From: Hormiphora californensis
Lineage: Eukaryota; Ctenophora; Tentaculata; Cydippida; Pleurobrachiidae
Length of the DNA stretch: 64,000 bases
NCBI GenBank assembly: GCA_020137815.1
Contig: CM035350.1
Span: 5,252,484 to 5,316,483 of the forward strand
Reading direction: 5' to 3'
Made by a program: the position numbers and the translations under genes. Position 1 is the stretch's first letter; each line of letters opens with the position of its first letter. Shown here piece after piece: positions 1 to 11,548 of this stretch. The notes under the pieces were generated by a model that was not told where the DNA came from, made no database searches, and saw only the letters and a program-made list of their open reading frames with translations.

Positions 1-2
1 GT

Positions 3-561
3 GTCCTTGCTCCTAACGTGATATTCCAGTACATTTTCCTTATCATGTGGTTTGCCCTGGCCATAACGATCTGCACAAACTTCATCAACATCTTCTTCTG
101 GATCTTCAAACTGACTGCCATCAGATACAACTATAATAAACTTATTGCAACAGGTAAAATACACAGGCCGTAGCAAATTTACTTACAGAGTCAGACACAA
201 ATGTGTTGAATATATTGCGCGCAATTTTATATAAGACATCTCCGACGTGGTGTAGGGGTTAGCATCTGTGGCTCTCACCCACAAGACCCGGGTTCGATTC
301 CCGGCGCCGGAACTCTTTTGCCTTTTTAAATCTTTCTTTTTATTTGTTTCTTTATTTTCAGGCCACTTCTCGCACAAGCACCCCGGATGGAAGTACATGT
401 ATTACCACATAGGGACGTCAGGGAGAGTCTTGTTAAATATAGTCGCTCAAAATACGAACCCTATTATTTTTGGGGCAATAATGGAGAAACTGACTCCGGC
501 TGTGATCAAACATTTGAGAACGGGTCACGTTCCGGGGGAATACATCAATGATCCCGTGTGA
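3..561 (+). CDS. Innexin-family gap-junction protein, 3' end (partial)
   Basis: Two exons are visible: 3-153, cut by the window start, and 362-561, joined in phase 1 across a GT-AG intron. The first encodes a hydrophobic helix that fits innexin transmembrane segment 4, followed by a basic turn (KLTAIRYNYNK). The second begins in a cytoplasmic tail and contains GRVLLNIVAQN, then PIIFGAIMEKL. This matches the innexin C-terminal pattern in which a Gly, a short aliphatic stretch and an N-x-[ND]-P-x-x-F core precede a final helix. The stop is TGA at 559-561. Innexins form hexameric gap-junction channels in the plasma membrane. The N-terminal three quarters lie outside the window, so the extracellular-loop cysteines cannot be checked. 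The intron carries a tRNA gene. The family call rests on the C-terminal pattern only. Confidence 0.72.
241..312 (+). tRNA. tRNA-Glu (anticodon CTC) inside the innexin intron
   Basis: A full cloverleaf can be drawn. The acceptor strands are TCCGACG and CGCCGGA with discriminator A. The anticodon stem TGTGG/CCACA encloses loop CTCTCAC, giving anticodon CTC (codon GAG). The T arm is CCGGG-TTCGATT-CCCGG. The B box GGTTCGATTCC is perfect, and T runs follow from 315. One acceptor pair is A-C (245 against 308), so this may be a slightly decayed copy. It lies on the sense strand of the host intron (154-361), about 50 bp before the splice acceptor. Confidence 0.88.
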
Positions 562-1313
562 TAATTGTGTCATGTTTGTGTGTTTTTAGTTGTTTTTATG
601 TCAGTGTTTTTGTGCAAGAAAGGAAGACGGCAAAAATAGAGAGTGAATGCGATTTGGATTGGGAATGGGTGGATTGGGTGAAAAATAATCTCCCAATTGT
701 CGTATAAACTTTCCTGGGCAGCAGTATGTATGTATGTATCATAGGTTAGGTATGGAAAAATCTGTCAGAGCATTGGCCTGGCTGGGGAAATTGATTTTGG
801 AGTTTTGAAACCTCTAATTAAGAGTCAAAAGTTTGCATTTTATTTAGTTTCACTGACTCAGAATGATTTGTGACATTTTATTTTCCTATGTTGTTGCGGG
901 CTACATATTACAATATTTTGCTCCAATTGAACAATTGCATTTCAAAAAGAGTGTGTAATTTGCTTATTTATTTCTGAAATGGAATGTGGTAAAAAAATAC
1001 CAGCTGCCAATTGAATTCAAAAATTATTTGAAATTGAATTTCTTGTAAATTAAAACACATGATATGAATATAAAAAAGGAGGTTTTTTTCTTTGTGACCC
1101 TGATAACCAGAGAAGAGGTGAAAATGACCGTTCTCCAGTTTTGGGAAAGTTTGCACGCGCAAAAAGATTTATGTTGCGCGGCGTTTCATTGGCAAAGCCG
1201 CGCGCAAAATTCTTAAAAACGCGATCGGCGTACAAAAATTTAAAAAATTTCACTTCTTTCTAATTTTTTTCAATTTAAAAAAATTACAGGCACGACAAAT
1301 GACAACTTGAGAC
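562..1313. other. AT-rich spacer, no gene seen
   Basis: This is the 3' flank of the innexin gene and spacer. No ORF has coding character. A short TATG microsatellite lies near 724-738. A phrase near 767-783 (cagagcattggcctgg) recurs elsewhere in the window. Confidence 0.6.
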
Positions 1314-1319
1314 TTTATT
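1314..1319 (-). terminator. AATAAA polyadenylation signal overlapping a stop codon
   Basis: On the minus strand the stop codon region reads GAATAAAG, so the hexamer AATAAA shares bases with the TAA of the 45-aa ORF. This supports the gene end but leaves almost no 3' UTR upstream of the signal. Confidence 0.4.
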
Positions 1320-1452
1320 CATTATTGCGAAAGAGCTTAGCACTGTCGGCCTTGATACCAAGGTTGAACTTCACCTTCTCAGAGTTCGGGATACCGTCCT
1401 TCCAGCCGGGACCTTCGGCCAGAGCCGCCCCTGCTTTTTGAGCAGAAACCAT
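1315..1452 (-). CDS. Small 45-aa protein, unknown
   Basis: The ATG is at 1452-1450 and TAA at 1317-1315, in one exon. The peptide starts MVSAQKAGAALAEG and ends ADSAKLFRNNE. It is Lys/Gly/Ala-rich, lacks a hydrophobic segment and uses balanced codons, unlike the AT-rich flanks. A polyadenylation signal overlaps the stop codon. It faces away from the plus-strand gene at 1556, so the two could share a bidirectional promoter. I do not recognise the family. It could also be the last exon of a longer minus-strand gene, because an AG lies just before the GGGCGGC run. Confidence 0.45.
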   Translation of the reverse strand: MVSAQKAGAALAEGPGWKDGIPNSEKVKFNLGIKADSAKLFRNNE

Positions 1453-1555
1453 ATTTCAAATAATTGGCATTGAAGAAAAATGCAATGACAATGCAATGTA
1501 ATTTGTAGCTATGGAGTCCGCGAAGGACAATATATGAGTAGCAGACGAAACCAAA

Positions 1556-2137
1556 ATGTCGACAGACGGAACATTTCTTTCTGTTTTGAACAAAGAAAAC
1601 CCAAATCTTGGAGTTATTTCCAGTTGGTGTAGCAAAATTCGGACCAATGTAAGTCAAACGAACCCATCTCTGTCACTAACAATTCTCACTTTTTCTCCTC
1701 TCCTTCCAGGCTACTTTCATTGAGCTCCAAGAGACAGTTGCTTTACTAACTGAGAACTTGAAGGACAAATCAAAAGTTAGAGCAGAATTACTGAACAGGT
1801 GACGAGATAATTCCGATGCCGCGGTAGTGGTAGACTTCACCAACCATTCTTTTTCAGGCCGGAAATGGTCTCAACGCTTGACAAGATTGTCCGACAGACC
1901 TATCAGGAGACTAAGGAACAGTATAAAAATCCAATCCCTCTTCTTGACGTCTTCTCCTCAACACCAATCAAACCTAATCCCACCACCCCCGTCACTCCAA
2001 TGAGCCTCCCAAAAGCTTATCGAGGTGATAAAAAAGCAGAGACTTCACGGAAACGCAGACGTGGTAAATCGCCCTCACCGCGTCGGCGATATCAGAGAAA
2101 ATACACCAAGCTCATCCCTGAGAAGGATGCCTTATGA
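1556..2137 (+). CDS. Unknown 153-aa protein with basic tail
   Basis: Three exons join in phase: 1556-1648, 1710-1798 and 1858-2137. The ATG at 1556 is the first in frame, and both introns have clear GT donors and pyrimidine-AG acceptors. The N-terminal half is predicted helical (FIELQETVALLTENL, then MVSTLDKIVRQTYQETKEQ). A Pro/Thr-rich linker (residues about 80-105) follows, then a strongly basic stretch with SRKRRRGKSPSPRRR that looks like a nuclear localisation or RNA/DNA-contacting tail. No domain is recognised. It starts 103 bp from the divergent small ORF and ends 220 bp before the RALGAPB-like exons. Confidence 0.62.
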
Positions 2138-2357
2138 GTTGACTAACTGTCCATATCAAATGGCAGCAGCGTTGCGTGCTTTCTCTCTGTGTGTCACTCC
2201 TTCGTTTTATAACTCCTTGCTTCCTCTCTTGGATTTTGTATGAATTAAAATGTATTATGTATGTGGTAGATTTATAAAATTATTAATTAATTGCTTCTGA
2301 CAACATCCCTGTTATTTTGCTTGTACCTTGAGAGTTTAATAATTAAGAATGTCGTAG

Positions 2358-3874
2358 GATGAGGGAGCGGTATCCCGAAGGGAAGATCTTATCAGCACTG
2401 AAAGAGCGGTCTGCCGACCACAGGGTCTACTATCTCGCCCTCCAACGTCAGATAATCCTATGTCCTCATTGAGACGTTTACCTTCAGAGCTCTACCTCAT
2501 TGTCAGATCACCCTCGGAGCGGCTTATATGCTGCAGTTTTCTTCCTGGAAGGAACCTCCCGCCTCGCCACCAAACTCCCCCAAACCCCTCTCTCAGAGGT
2601 ATGTGCTTTAATACCATGTCAATTTCTCTCCAATACAGTTTTCAACCAATTGATAAAGAATAACGATGAGCCTAGTCCTTTCCATCCCCCTTTCAGAAAT
2701 CAGATAAACCAGAACCCTCATCATCACCAACAGTCGACCCTGAGTTAAGAGTTGGGTGGCCAGAAGCTCTCTCTCGAGTTGATGAGAGATCTGTGGCCGG
2801 TTAACTCACTCAGAATGATCCTTAAACATATTTGGGATAAACTTGAGTTAACCGCTTTCGAGGTAATATAGACATGACTAGGTATTATATTATTTGCAAT
2901 TAATACCCTGTTAACACCACCCTATAATTCAGCAGGACCAGGGCTCGAAGAGTGGCACTACATCTCCCCCTGAACCGGATCACCCTTCTCAGTTTTATAC
3001 CAACAACGATCCCATCCAACCAGCCAGCCTAGCCCGACTCTATCTCTTTCACACGGGCCTCCTGAACCCTCAGCAGCTTTCCAGCCCCCATGTGCGGTTA
3101 ATTGAGGAAAAACCTAACCTACGGAGGTACCTGGAGGAACTGGATACAATGCCAGCCCGGCCATGTCTCACAGTCGTTACAATGTTCCAGACAAACCGAC
3201 AGGACTCGTTTTTAGCAGCTCTCAAGAATGAGGGAGTCCTATCAAATGTTGGGTTTAGAAACTTTGTAACGGGTCTAGGTAACCGAATAGTGGATACCAG
3301 CGTGTTTGGAGGTTGGACGGGCCTGAAAAACACCCGACACGACCTGAGATTCCCCCACTACTCTGATTCACATCTTGAGATGAGTTTCATCTTACCCAAT
3401 CTGATACCGAGTGATACACGAGCAAAGTTTTCCCAATCCGACCTTCTCACTGATATCACATGGGCATATCCCTCATCCCTCCGGTCATGCTTCCTTATAT
3501 GGTCCGAGGACCCCGCATCCCTAAACATTCCCAAAATATTCGGTGAGATTCAGATGATATTCGGACTCAGCCAAAATGCTACTGCTGTGATAGTAATATC
3601 GAGGATACCTTTAGTTTCTAACACTGCGGGTGTGTCCTCTAGGTTTAGTAGTTCGTTATGTATTTCCATCTACTTGGGAGGGAAACATCAATTGCCCCCA
3701 ATTTCCTGTCTCCAAGGACCCGATCTGGCCAATAGAATTCGAGGACTGTGCTGTGAGTACAGTAGGCTGAAATTAACTGCTGAAAAGGACCGAGCAGCTT
3801 TTATCCACCATAAAATTGTGGGAAAGTTTTCAAGCCTTCAGTCAGATGCCGTGCTTGAGGCCCTGTTTGTATAG
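2358..3874 (+). CDS. RALGAPB: Ral GTPase-activating protein subunit beta-like, C-terminal part
   Basis: The last exon, 2936-3874, encodes 312 aa matching the order of features in the Rap/Ran-GAP end of RALGAPB: a leader with ARLYLFHTGLL and EELDTMPARP, then FGGWTGLKN (compare HPGWTGH in vertebrates), then SHLEMSFILPN, CFLIWSEDP, and a basic helical C-terminus. An upstream exon at 2358-2598 carries YLIVRSPSERLICCSFLPG, aligning with the conserved VLVRG...LLPRG segment. The middle exon (about 2697-2862) is problematic: the frame entered from the strong acceptor at 2696 stops, while another frame (ELMRDLWPVNS...) continues in phase into the last exon. RalGAP beta pairs with a catalytic alpha subunit to switch off Ral GTPases. 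The vertebrate protein is about 1,500 aa, so the N-terminal two thirds are absent here: a truncated copy, missing exons or a frameshift. Confidence 0.75.
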
Positions 3875-4076
3875 TTTTTCTGTTTGGATAGTGTTTGATA
3901 TAGTGATAATATGCTTGACTTATTTTAAATGTCACAACTCGTATATATGGTAGATATATATTTAGTGTGTTTCACTGATTGTACTGGTTTACATGTATGT
4001 GTTTAACTTTAGCTTTGAAGTAGTTAAATATTGGTTGTGACATTGTGTCAGTTATAGTGGGAATGTCTGTGTCATG

Positions 4077-4082
4077 TGTGTG

Positions 4083-4122
<40 letters not shown>

Positions 4123-4134
4123 TGTGTGTGTGTG
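4077..4134. repeat. (GT)n microsatellite
   Basis: A (TG)n tract with one interruption lies in the 3' flank of the RALGAPB-like gene (spacer 3875-4685). No gene is seen in the spacer; the ORF near 4189-4443 is low-complexity. Confidence 0.9.
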
Positions 4135-4374
4135 GTGTGATATTGATCAGTAATGTATTAGGTTTATCTCTCTCTCTTTTTTTGTTTTGTGAACCATAAT
4201 ATAATCACTACAGAAACGGCTGTATTACTTTTTACTATTTGTCTTGGTTTTAACTTTTTAGAAAAAACACAACTTATTTTCTTACTTTTGATTCTTCACT
4301 GTACATTGTTCCATAAACACACGGTGTTTTACTTTGTTTTTCTATTTACCTGTTCTGGGTATGAACCCAGATTC

Positions 4375-4672
4375 CGTTTAACTCCTTCTCCCTCTCTAAA
4401 CCCCTCTTCCTCCCTCTCTAAACCCCTCTTCCTCCCTCTCTAAACCCCTCTTCCTCCCTCCCTCTCTAAACCCCTCTTCCTCCCTCCCTCTCTAAACCTC
4501 TCCCTCCCTCTCTAAACCTCTCTTCCTTCCCCTCTCTCTAAACCTCTCTTCCTCTCTCTCTCTCTAAACCTCTCTTCCTCCCTCCCTCCCTCTACCCCCC
4601 TCCTCCCTCTCTCTCTCTCTCTCTCTCTAAACCCCTCCTTCCTGCCCCTCTCTCTAAACCCTCCTTCTCGTC
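4375..4672. repeat. Pyrimidine minisatellite ending at a probable 3' splice site
   Basis: About a dozen imperfect units of the type CTCTAAACCCCTCTTCCTCC run almost to the first coding exon of the BOD1L-like gene. They end in cttctcgtccaag, a plausible acceptor for an upstream non-coding exon. The expansion therefore looks like growth of a splice polypyrimidine tract. Confidence 0.8.
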
Positions 4673-4685
4673 CAAGTAAGAGGAG

Positions 4686-7600
4686 ATGGTCATGGATCAG
4701 GATGTTGATAAATTCGCTGGGAAGGTGGTAAACCTACTGAAGACAAACGGAAAGTTTGATGAGTTCAGAAAGATTTGTTCAGAGGAAATTGAAAATCATG
4801 TGCGTTCCTGAGTATTTTTAGTCAGGTGTAATTTCTGGGCTGGTATACACTGTACAATGTATTATACAATGTATGTACAATGTACACTATTATTATTATA
4901 TACAGTATACACATACAGTCAGGTTAGAAACTAATTGTGAAAGCTACAACAGCATGTATTTTCTGTTTTCAGAAAGCCTTTTTGAAGGCTAAGGAGGAGA
5001 TCGAGGAGCTCGTGAGGAAGAGGGTGGTAGCTAACCGACAGTCTGAGTACCCCCTTACTAAGAATCAGTTGAGAGCAGAAATAAGAGCAATGATGGCTAA
5101 ACGGTATGTTGCTGTTTAGTGGGGATATGTAGCTGTTTAGTGGAGCTGCAGGGCACGTGCCACCCTTCCACCTTTTGGGGATACTATTATCATATGTAGC
5201 TCTATTTAGCAGGAATATATATTACAAATTAAAAACAACAGCAGTTTTTATATATATATTATGTAGATATATCCAATGTTGTAGTGTGGGCCATGTAAAA
5301 GTGTTCTACCACGAATGGGAGCAATAAGAAGGGGCGGAACCTCAAACAAAAAAACACATCATGACCTCGTCCTCCCACACCCAGGGACATGTCCACTGCC
5401 CCAAGTTCTAACCCCATCTAACCCGCATGTCCTGTGTTTCAGGAAGGATCTGCTAAACGGCTCCTACACAGCTATCCAATCAAGTCTCCGGAACCAGAAG
5501 AACCTCTTTGTAGACGAAATAAACACTGTGTCAGAACAATTTGAGAAGGAGGAGAAGGATGAGAAAGAGAACCCCACTACCACTACTACTACTACTAGTG
5601 AACCCACAGCAGCGGGTGATGACGGTCCCCCAGGAGTTGGTGATCCGATAGAGTTACCACCCCCGCCACCTCCTCCCCCTCCTGCTATGATCCCAGCTGC
5701 AGTAGTAGTACCACCTGTTATCGATCCCCACCATCTCCCACCAGTGATGGATCCCCACCTTCTCCCACCAGTGATGGATCCCCACCTTCTCCCACCAGTG
5801 ATCGACACGGCCCTCCTCCACCAGACGGACTATCACACTGAGATGTTCAGTGCCGCTCCACCCTCCATGAGTATCAGTAACTTGCTGGCATCGGTCCAAT
5901 CATCAGACTTCAGAACACCTCCACCAGTTGTTACTGCTGCTAGTGCTACCACCCCTGGGACCCCTGAATACCCAGAGTCAGTTGTGTCTACTGGACCTCC
6001 TCCCCTTCTGGACCTACCCCAGGGGTATGATAAACCATCATCCTCCTCGCGGGATGGGTACCGTTACGATAAGGAAGGGAGTTACAGAAGCAAGAGCAAG
6101 GATCCCTATATTAGTGGATCAGACTACAAACGATCATCCTCAAAACCTCGTTCCAGCCGATATGATGAGGATTACCGCTCTTCATCTTCTTCCCGTCGTC
6201 GCAGCCCCAGCCCCTCATCCCACAGATCATATAGCAGTTCCAAGGAGTATGATAAGTATGGGAAGAGTGTGAAGGACCTGTTCAAGACACCCGATTATTA
6301 CAGCAGTAGTAGACGAAGTGGAGGTCATCCTGGATCTTCATCTTCTTCTTCGTCTCGATCAGAGAGGAGGAGGAGAGAGGAGGAGTGGTATAAGAAGCAC
6401 GATCCCTATGCCATGCTCACTAAATACGGGATCCCCTACACGGGGAGTAGTTCAACTCACAGGTACCCAGATCTGACGTCCTCATCCTCCTCGTCTAGAT
6501 CCCGGGAGGATCCGTATTATTACGACAGGAAGAGGTATGAAGAGTACTACAAATCCGAGCGATCCAGCAGCAGCAGTAGTAGGAGTAAAGACCATTATTA
6601 CAGCCAACATAGGGGCAGTAGTAGAGAGTACTATGAGAAGTCAAGTAGTCATCACCATTCTGAGAGTAGCAGGTCTGAGGACAAGTATAAAGACCGGGGC
6701 TACCGGGGTGAGGAGGGCAAGTACTATAGTAGGGGAGGAGGAAGGGGAGGGGAGGAGATAGAGGGGTATCCCTGGTGACTACCCTCCAGTACTTCCTCCG
6801 CCAGGGGGCAGTAGCAGCAGGGAGGGGAGTTATCCCACCAAGAGAAGAAAGGTACCCAAGTTATCCTCCAAGCAGTGGTGGTGGTGATAGACACTCATCT
6901 CCAGCTCCGGACGACACTACCTCGAGACATTCCAGTGTTGAACCATCCCCAAAAACTGATCCCCCAGGGGCTTCTTCCCCTGCCGATGCCCCTCCTCCTC
7001 AAGCCGATAACGGTGATGGAGATGATCAGTCCTCACCAGAGTCCCCCGTTAGGGAGAGTGCAATGGATAGAATGGAACAGGCGATAGCGAACATACCCCG
7101 AACGCCCGAAGAATCCCCACCACCTGAGCCGGCTCCTACTACAGTAGTGGCTGCTGCCGTTCCAAGTCCATCACCTAAATTTGAAATGAAATCACCACCA
7201 CCCCCACAGCCGGCACCCTCCCCCAGGCCCTTTCCTGGATGTTTGGGGTCCATAGCCGATGAGTTTGAGATAGGTATGCAGGAGCCACAGATTTATGATC
7301 CAAAGCGAAAGGCAATCATCGATTCAATTTTGCCGAAACCAAAGTATTGTGATATTTTAAAGGAGACATTTGTTGACAAAAAACAGGAGATAGAAGAAAC
7401 GAGGACACCACCTGAAGATCTCCCTAAGACGCCACCCACCGTCCTCCAGGCTCCCCGAACGCCCCAAGAACCACCCCAGACACCACCAGATGCTCCACAG
7501 ACACCCCCTGGGGTTCCACAGACACCCCCTGGAGTTCCACAGACACCCCCTGGAGTTCCACAGACGCCACCAGGGGAGCCGGTTACCCCACCAGAGGCAC

Positions 7601-9037
7601 CCAGAACACCTAGCGAACATGCCCCGCAGGGTGCTCCCTCCTTCCTTTGATCGGGTTGAAGCCCCTGCTATACTGCCAACAAACAGTCAGGAATTCCCAA
7701 CACTCGAAGGGAACTCTTACCCCACTTACAATTGTCTCTCCCCCATCATTCCCTCAACCTGTCGACACGCCTACTGAGAGCAAAGCTCCCTTGGGTGACA
7801 TGCCCAAACCTACCCCTGCCACGCCTATAGTCCTCACAACCAAGAGAATGCGTGTAAAATCCATTTCGGGGATAAAAGAGTCTTCGGATGAGGAGGAGGG
7901 AGAGATTCTCTCCGATTCAGAGCACCCGAAACACAAACCCGTCATATCACCCATCAAGGAGGAGGGAGATATGGTAGGTCAGGAGGTAGGTGGGTTACAG
8001 CTGAACAGGCTGGTGGATTGCTGGTAGGTCAGGAGGATCACACCACTGGTGAGGCAGACCAGGTAGGAGGGGAGCTGGTAGGGGAGGAAGATCGGGCAGA
8101 TGTAGGAGAAGTAAAACAGGAGGATCCAGTCACCGTTGCAGCCCCTCCTGATCCCGGTAGCTTCCCCATTCGTAGTAAAAGGGATCTCTTCAAGGCACGG
8201 TTCTTCCAACCAGACCTAAAGATTGACTTTGCAAAACCGGAGGAAGATGCTGCTCAGCCCGAAGCGGGAGAGGGTGAGAAACAGATTGTTAACCCGGAGA
8301 AGTACTCTCGAACTAAACGATTCAAGGATGTCCTCCAAGCACACGCTGCCATCATGCAGGATGAACCACCCACCGTCCAAGAGGGAGGAAATACCACTGT
8401 GTGCGAGAAGAAGGATACAGTGGAGCCCGTTGCAGCAGCAGCTGATCCAGCAACTGCCGGTATATCACTGGTTGGTAAAAGGAAGAGGCTATTGAACGAT
8501 TACATCGCATCCCTTGAGTCCAACCCTGAACCTGCCACCAAGATACCCAAACAAGAGGACCAAGGAGAGGATCACCAGGGAGAGGGTGCAGGGGAAATCA
8601 TTCCTCTTGCCTCAAAAGAACACCTGCCTAAACTGAGGATAAAACCTGTTAGTGGGGGAATGTACACCTCGGAAGCGCTCACTGGCCCTCCCCCTCTTCA
8701 CAAGGGATCTATAACACCTGATGGAGTCCCAAAGTGCGTGATCAAACTGCCATCTGGTGGTGGAAAGGGCAAGGGCCGGTCTTCTCGTAGGGCTCTAAGA
8801 TCACGAGAAGCGTCCACTGATTCCAGCAAATCAGAGACTTTATCCGGTGCTGGGGAGGGAGGTAAATCCAGGTCAACCAGGTCACGAAAAGGCCGGAAAC
8901 CCCCGGTAAAGAGTTATGTTGAGCCTGAGGATGATCCAGAGGATAAGGCCGGGTCTGATAACTCTTTTGAGGAATCGGATGGAAAGTCGAGGAAATCGGG
9001 CAGAAATCGAAAGTCAACTAAGAGATTAAACTTGTGA
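4686..9037 (+). CDS. BOD1/BOD1L1-like protein (Shg1-type N-terminus, disordered tail)
   Basis: Exons 4686-4799, 4973-5103 and 5443 onward join in phase. The first ~120 residues match the BOD1/Shg1 domain: NLLKTNGKFDEFRK (compare LK-x-QGLFDQFRRD), then PLTKNQLRAEIRAMM (compare NKNQLRNNIRQ). BOD1 supports chromosome biorientation; BOD1L1 and yeast Shg1 associate with SET1/COMPASS methyltransferase. The rest is disordered: poly-Thr and poly-Pro, three DPHLLPPVM repeats, Ser/Arg/Tyr-rich blocks, QTPPGVP repeats (about 7495-7570), acidic SSDEEEGEILSDSE and a basic AT-hook-like tail (KGRKPPVKS). The coding signal changes frame near 6760, between 7630 and 7800, and near 7970-8015, which needs small introns or indels. 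The stop is at 9035-9037. Domain call good, exact tail model weak. Confidence 0.78.
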
Positions 9038-9178
9038 TTTGACATAATTTGCACAAAATAATATTACGGGGTGGTTGATAACGTACGTACCAGAGAATTA
9101 CTGTTTCTCAACTTGATGTGTATCTGTAATTTGATTACAGTTCTCTTTTTTGACCAAAATGTACCTCCGTGTTTTGAT

Positions 9179-9262
9179 GGATTATTATTTATTACCCGAC
9201 CTAAACATCCTTACATTTCCCTAAACATCCTTACATTTCCCTAAACGATCTTACATTTCCCA
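9179..9262. repeat. Three tandem copies of a 20-21-bp unit
   Basis: The unit cctaaacatccttacatttc is repeated three times directly upstream of the DUS1L-like gene. The remaining spacer 9038-9325 shows no gene. Confidence 0.85.
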
Positions 9263-9325
9263 CTAAAGTGTCTCCATGTTACTATGTTGAATCCATCTCT
9301 TCCCCTTATAGGGAGGAGGGTCACC

Positions 9326-10110
9326 ATGAGGAAGAAGTTGGAAGGGTACGATTTCTACAGGGAAACCCTGGGATCCCCTGTAAATATCGTGGCCCCAATG
9401 GTTGATATGAGTGAGTTAGCTTGGCGGGATCTATCCCGGCATTACGGTGCGGATCTCTGCTATACCCCCATGTTTCACTCCGCCCACTTCGCAACCTCAG
9501 CCAACTATCGGGCTGAAAACTTCACAACCAATGCGGGGGACAGACCCCTCATAGTCCAGTTCTGTGCTAATGACCCTGAAATGATTCTAAAAGCGGCCAA
9601 GTTGGTTGAGGACCAGTGTGATGCGGTTGATCTGAATCTGGGGTGCCCTCAAGGAATCGCCAAGAGGGGCCATTACGGGGCTTTCCTCCAGGATGACTGG
9701 GACCTTATCGAGAGAATTGTATCGCTCCTTCATAAAGAACTGGCGGTCCCAGTGACGGTTAAAATCAGGGTGTTCGATGATATAGAACGGACGGTTCGGT
9801 ACGCCAAGATGATTGAACGGGCGGGCTGCCAGCTTTTGACAGTGCATGGCCGGACGAGAGAGATGAAGGGACCTCATACAGGCATAGCAGACTGGGATAA
9901 AATCAAAGCAATCCGGGAAGCGATCAAGATTCCTATGTTTGCGAATGGGAACATTTTGTACAGTGAGGATATTCAGCGGTGTATAAAACATACGGGGGTT
10001 GATGGTGTCATGACTGCAGAGACAAATCTCTTTAATCCAGCACTTTTTACAGGTAGGGGCGGGTAGGGCAGTAAGGAGGATTGTTTTAGTGCAGTATATC
10101 TCTATCTCTC

Positions 10111-10145
<35 letters not shown>

Positions 10146-10162
10146 TTCTCTCTCTCTCTCTC

Positions 10163-10195
<33 letters not shown>

Positions 10196-11331
10196 ATGTA
10201 TTTCTCTATGTCTCTCTCTCTCTCTCTCTCTCTCTCCCCTGTTTCAGGCCTCCATCCACCGACGTGGGAAGTGGTGGATAGATATCTCGAGATAGCACTG
10301 CGGTACAAAACTGGATTTATCTACGTCAAGGGACACGTCTTCAAAATATACAACCTTTCATTTCAGGTATCATACCCCGGACCCCCCCCCCCCTCTGGCC
10401 TTAATTACCGATATCAATTATCGCTAATTAGTAATTGATAATGTGCCGTGAACTCAAAAGAAAGTTGTTCCATCACGCCTTATATATTGGCAGTATTGGT
10501 AGAGGGTACAGTTATCAGTACTGTATGCACATATTATACATACAGAGAAGCCTGTTAACTGCAGCAGCTGTGTGTACATTGTTCTTTCACAGTGTGAGGT
10601 GCAATAACGGGGGAGCTGAAAAATGATATCAGTATTGGTATAATGGCACTGAATGGAGCACTTTGTCTGCGTGTATTCTCTCTGGGTGCAGTTATACAGT
10701 GACTCTGTGACGTAATCTCTCGATACATTCCCTCCAATTCACAAACACCCCGTCCCTAACATCCTTCACTCTTCCACACAGGTTCGAACGGATCTCAGGG
10801 ATATTCTGGCCTCTGTAAAGTCAGTAGACGACATAGTAGCCGCACAACAGAAGATCAAGGCAGGACTCATGTCAGACAGCGAGGCAGTTGATCCCGTGCT
10901 GCGTGTCCAGGAAGTGACGACATGTGATAACTTCCGGTCCCTACCCTATTGGATATGTCAGCCCTACTTCAGGTCCACACGACTAGAGGCCCTATCTAGC
11001 GACACTGTAGCCCGGGAAACTGAGCTACAAGCAGCAGCGGGCCTTGGAACGAAAACAGCGAAAGGAGGCTAAGCGGCAGCGGAAAGCAGACGCAGCAGCG
11101 AGGTGTGTGACTAACCCCGCTAAGAGGAGGAAATATCCAAACTGTGGGACGTGTAGTCGCAACCCGGCCAGCTCCAAGTGTATCCACCAGCTGTGTAAAC
11201 CGTGCTGTCTGCCTGTTACTGTGGAACAGAAGGGACGGTGTGAGCATCATGGTGTGTTCACTGACAATGAGAGGTGGATAGCACGTCACCTTAACATCAG
11301 GACAGAAACTGCAGAGAGTGCGGAGAGTTAG
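9326..11331 (+). CDS. DUS1L: tRNA-dihydrouridine(16/17) synthase [NAD(P)+]-like
   Basis: Exons: 9326-10052, 10248-10366 and 10782-11331. The ATG at 9326 (ACCATGA context) is preferred over 9284 because DUS1L proteins begin a few residues before the conserved Y/F-F/W core. The TIM-barrel flavoenzyme features are all present: [22 protein letters not shown], the catalytic-cysteine segment [19 protein letters not shown], the FMN-binding region [13 protein letters not shown] and FANGN. It reduces uridine in the tRNA D-loop using NAD(P)H and FMN. The C-terminus keeps the family's [10 protein letters not shown] and a Cys-rich zinc-finger-like end ([23 protein letters not shown]). A one-base frame break sits at the AAA of 11017-11019: removing one A joins the frames so that the basic helix ([13 protein letters not shown]) continues. 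Intron 1 is mostly (CT)n. Confidence 0.93.
10104..10240. repeat. (CT)n tract in DUS1L-like intron 1
   Basis: Interrupted (TC)n blocks fill most of the 195-bp intron and run into its polypyrimidine tract and AG (cccctgtttcag). Confidence 0.92.
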
Positions 11332-11548
11332 TAGTGTCGGAAAGTAGTGTTCAGTTTTTCATTCATTTGGGCTTAATTTATCTTTAGTAATCTCCATCCG
11401 GTATATTATAACTAAACTAAAACTCAGTGACTCAGTTTATTTATTCTTTCAACCCTTCCACTTTGTGTTTCCCTAGTTACTCATTTCCCTAACAACTCAT
11501 TCGATTTCCAGCTCTGAGTTTTATCACCCCACACCCTGTATTTTAGCC

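Noticed and set aside
4189-4443. 84-aa plus-strand ORF upstream of BOD1L
   Set aside because: Ends in the pyrimidine minisatellite and shows no coding pattern.
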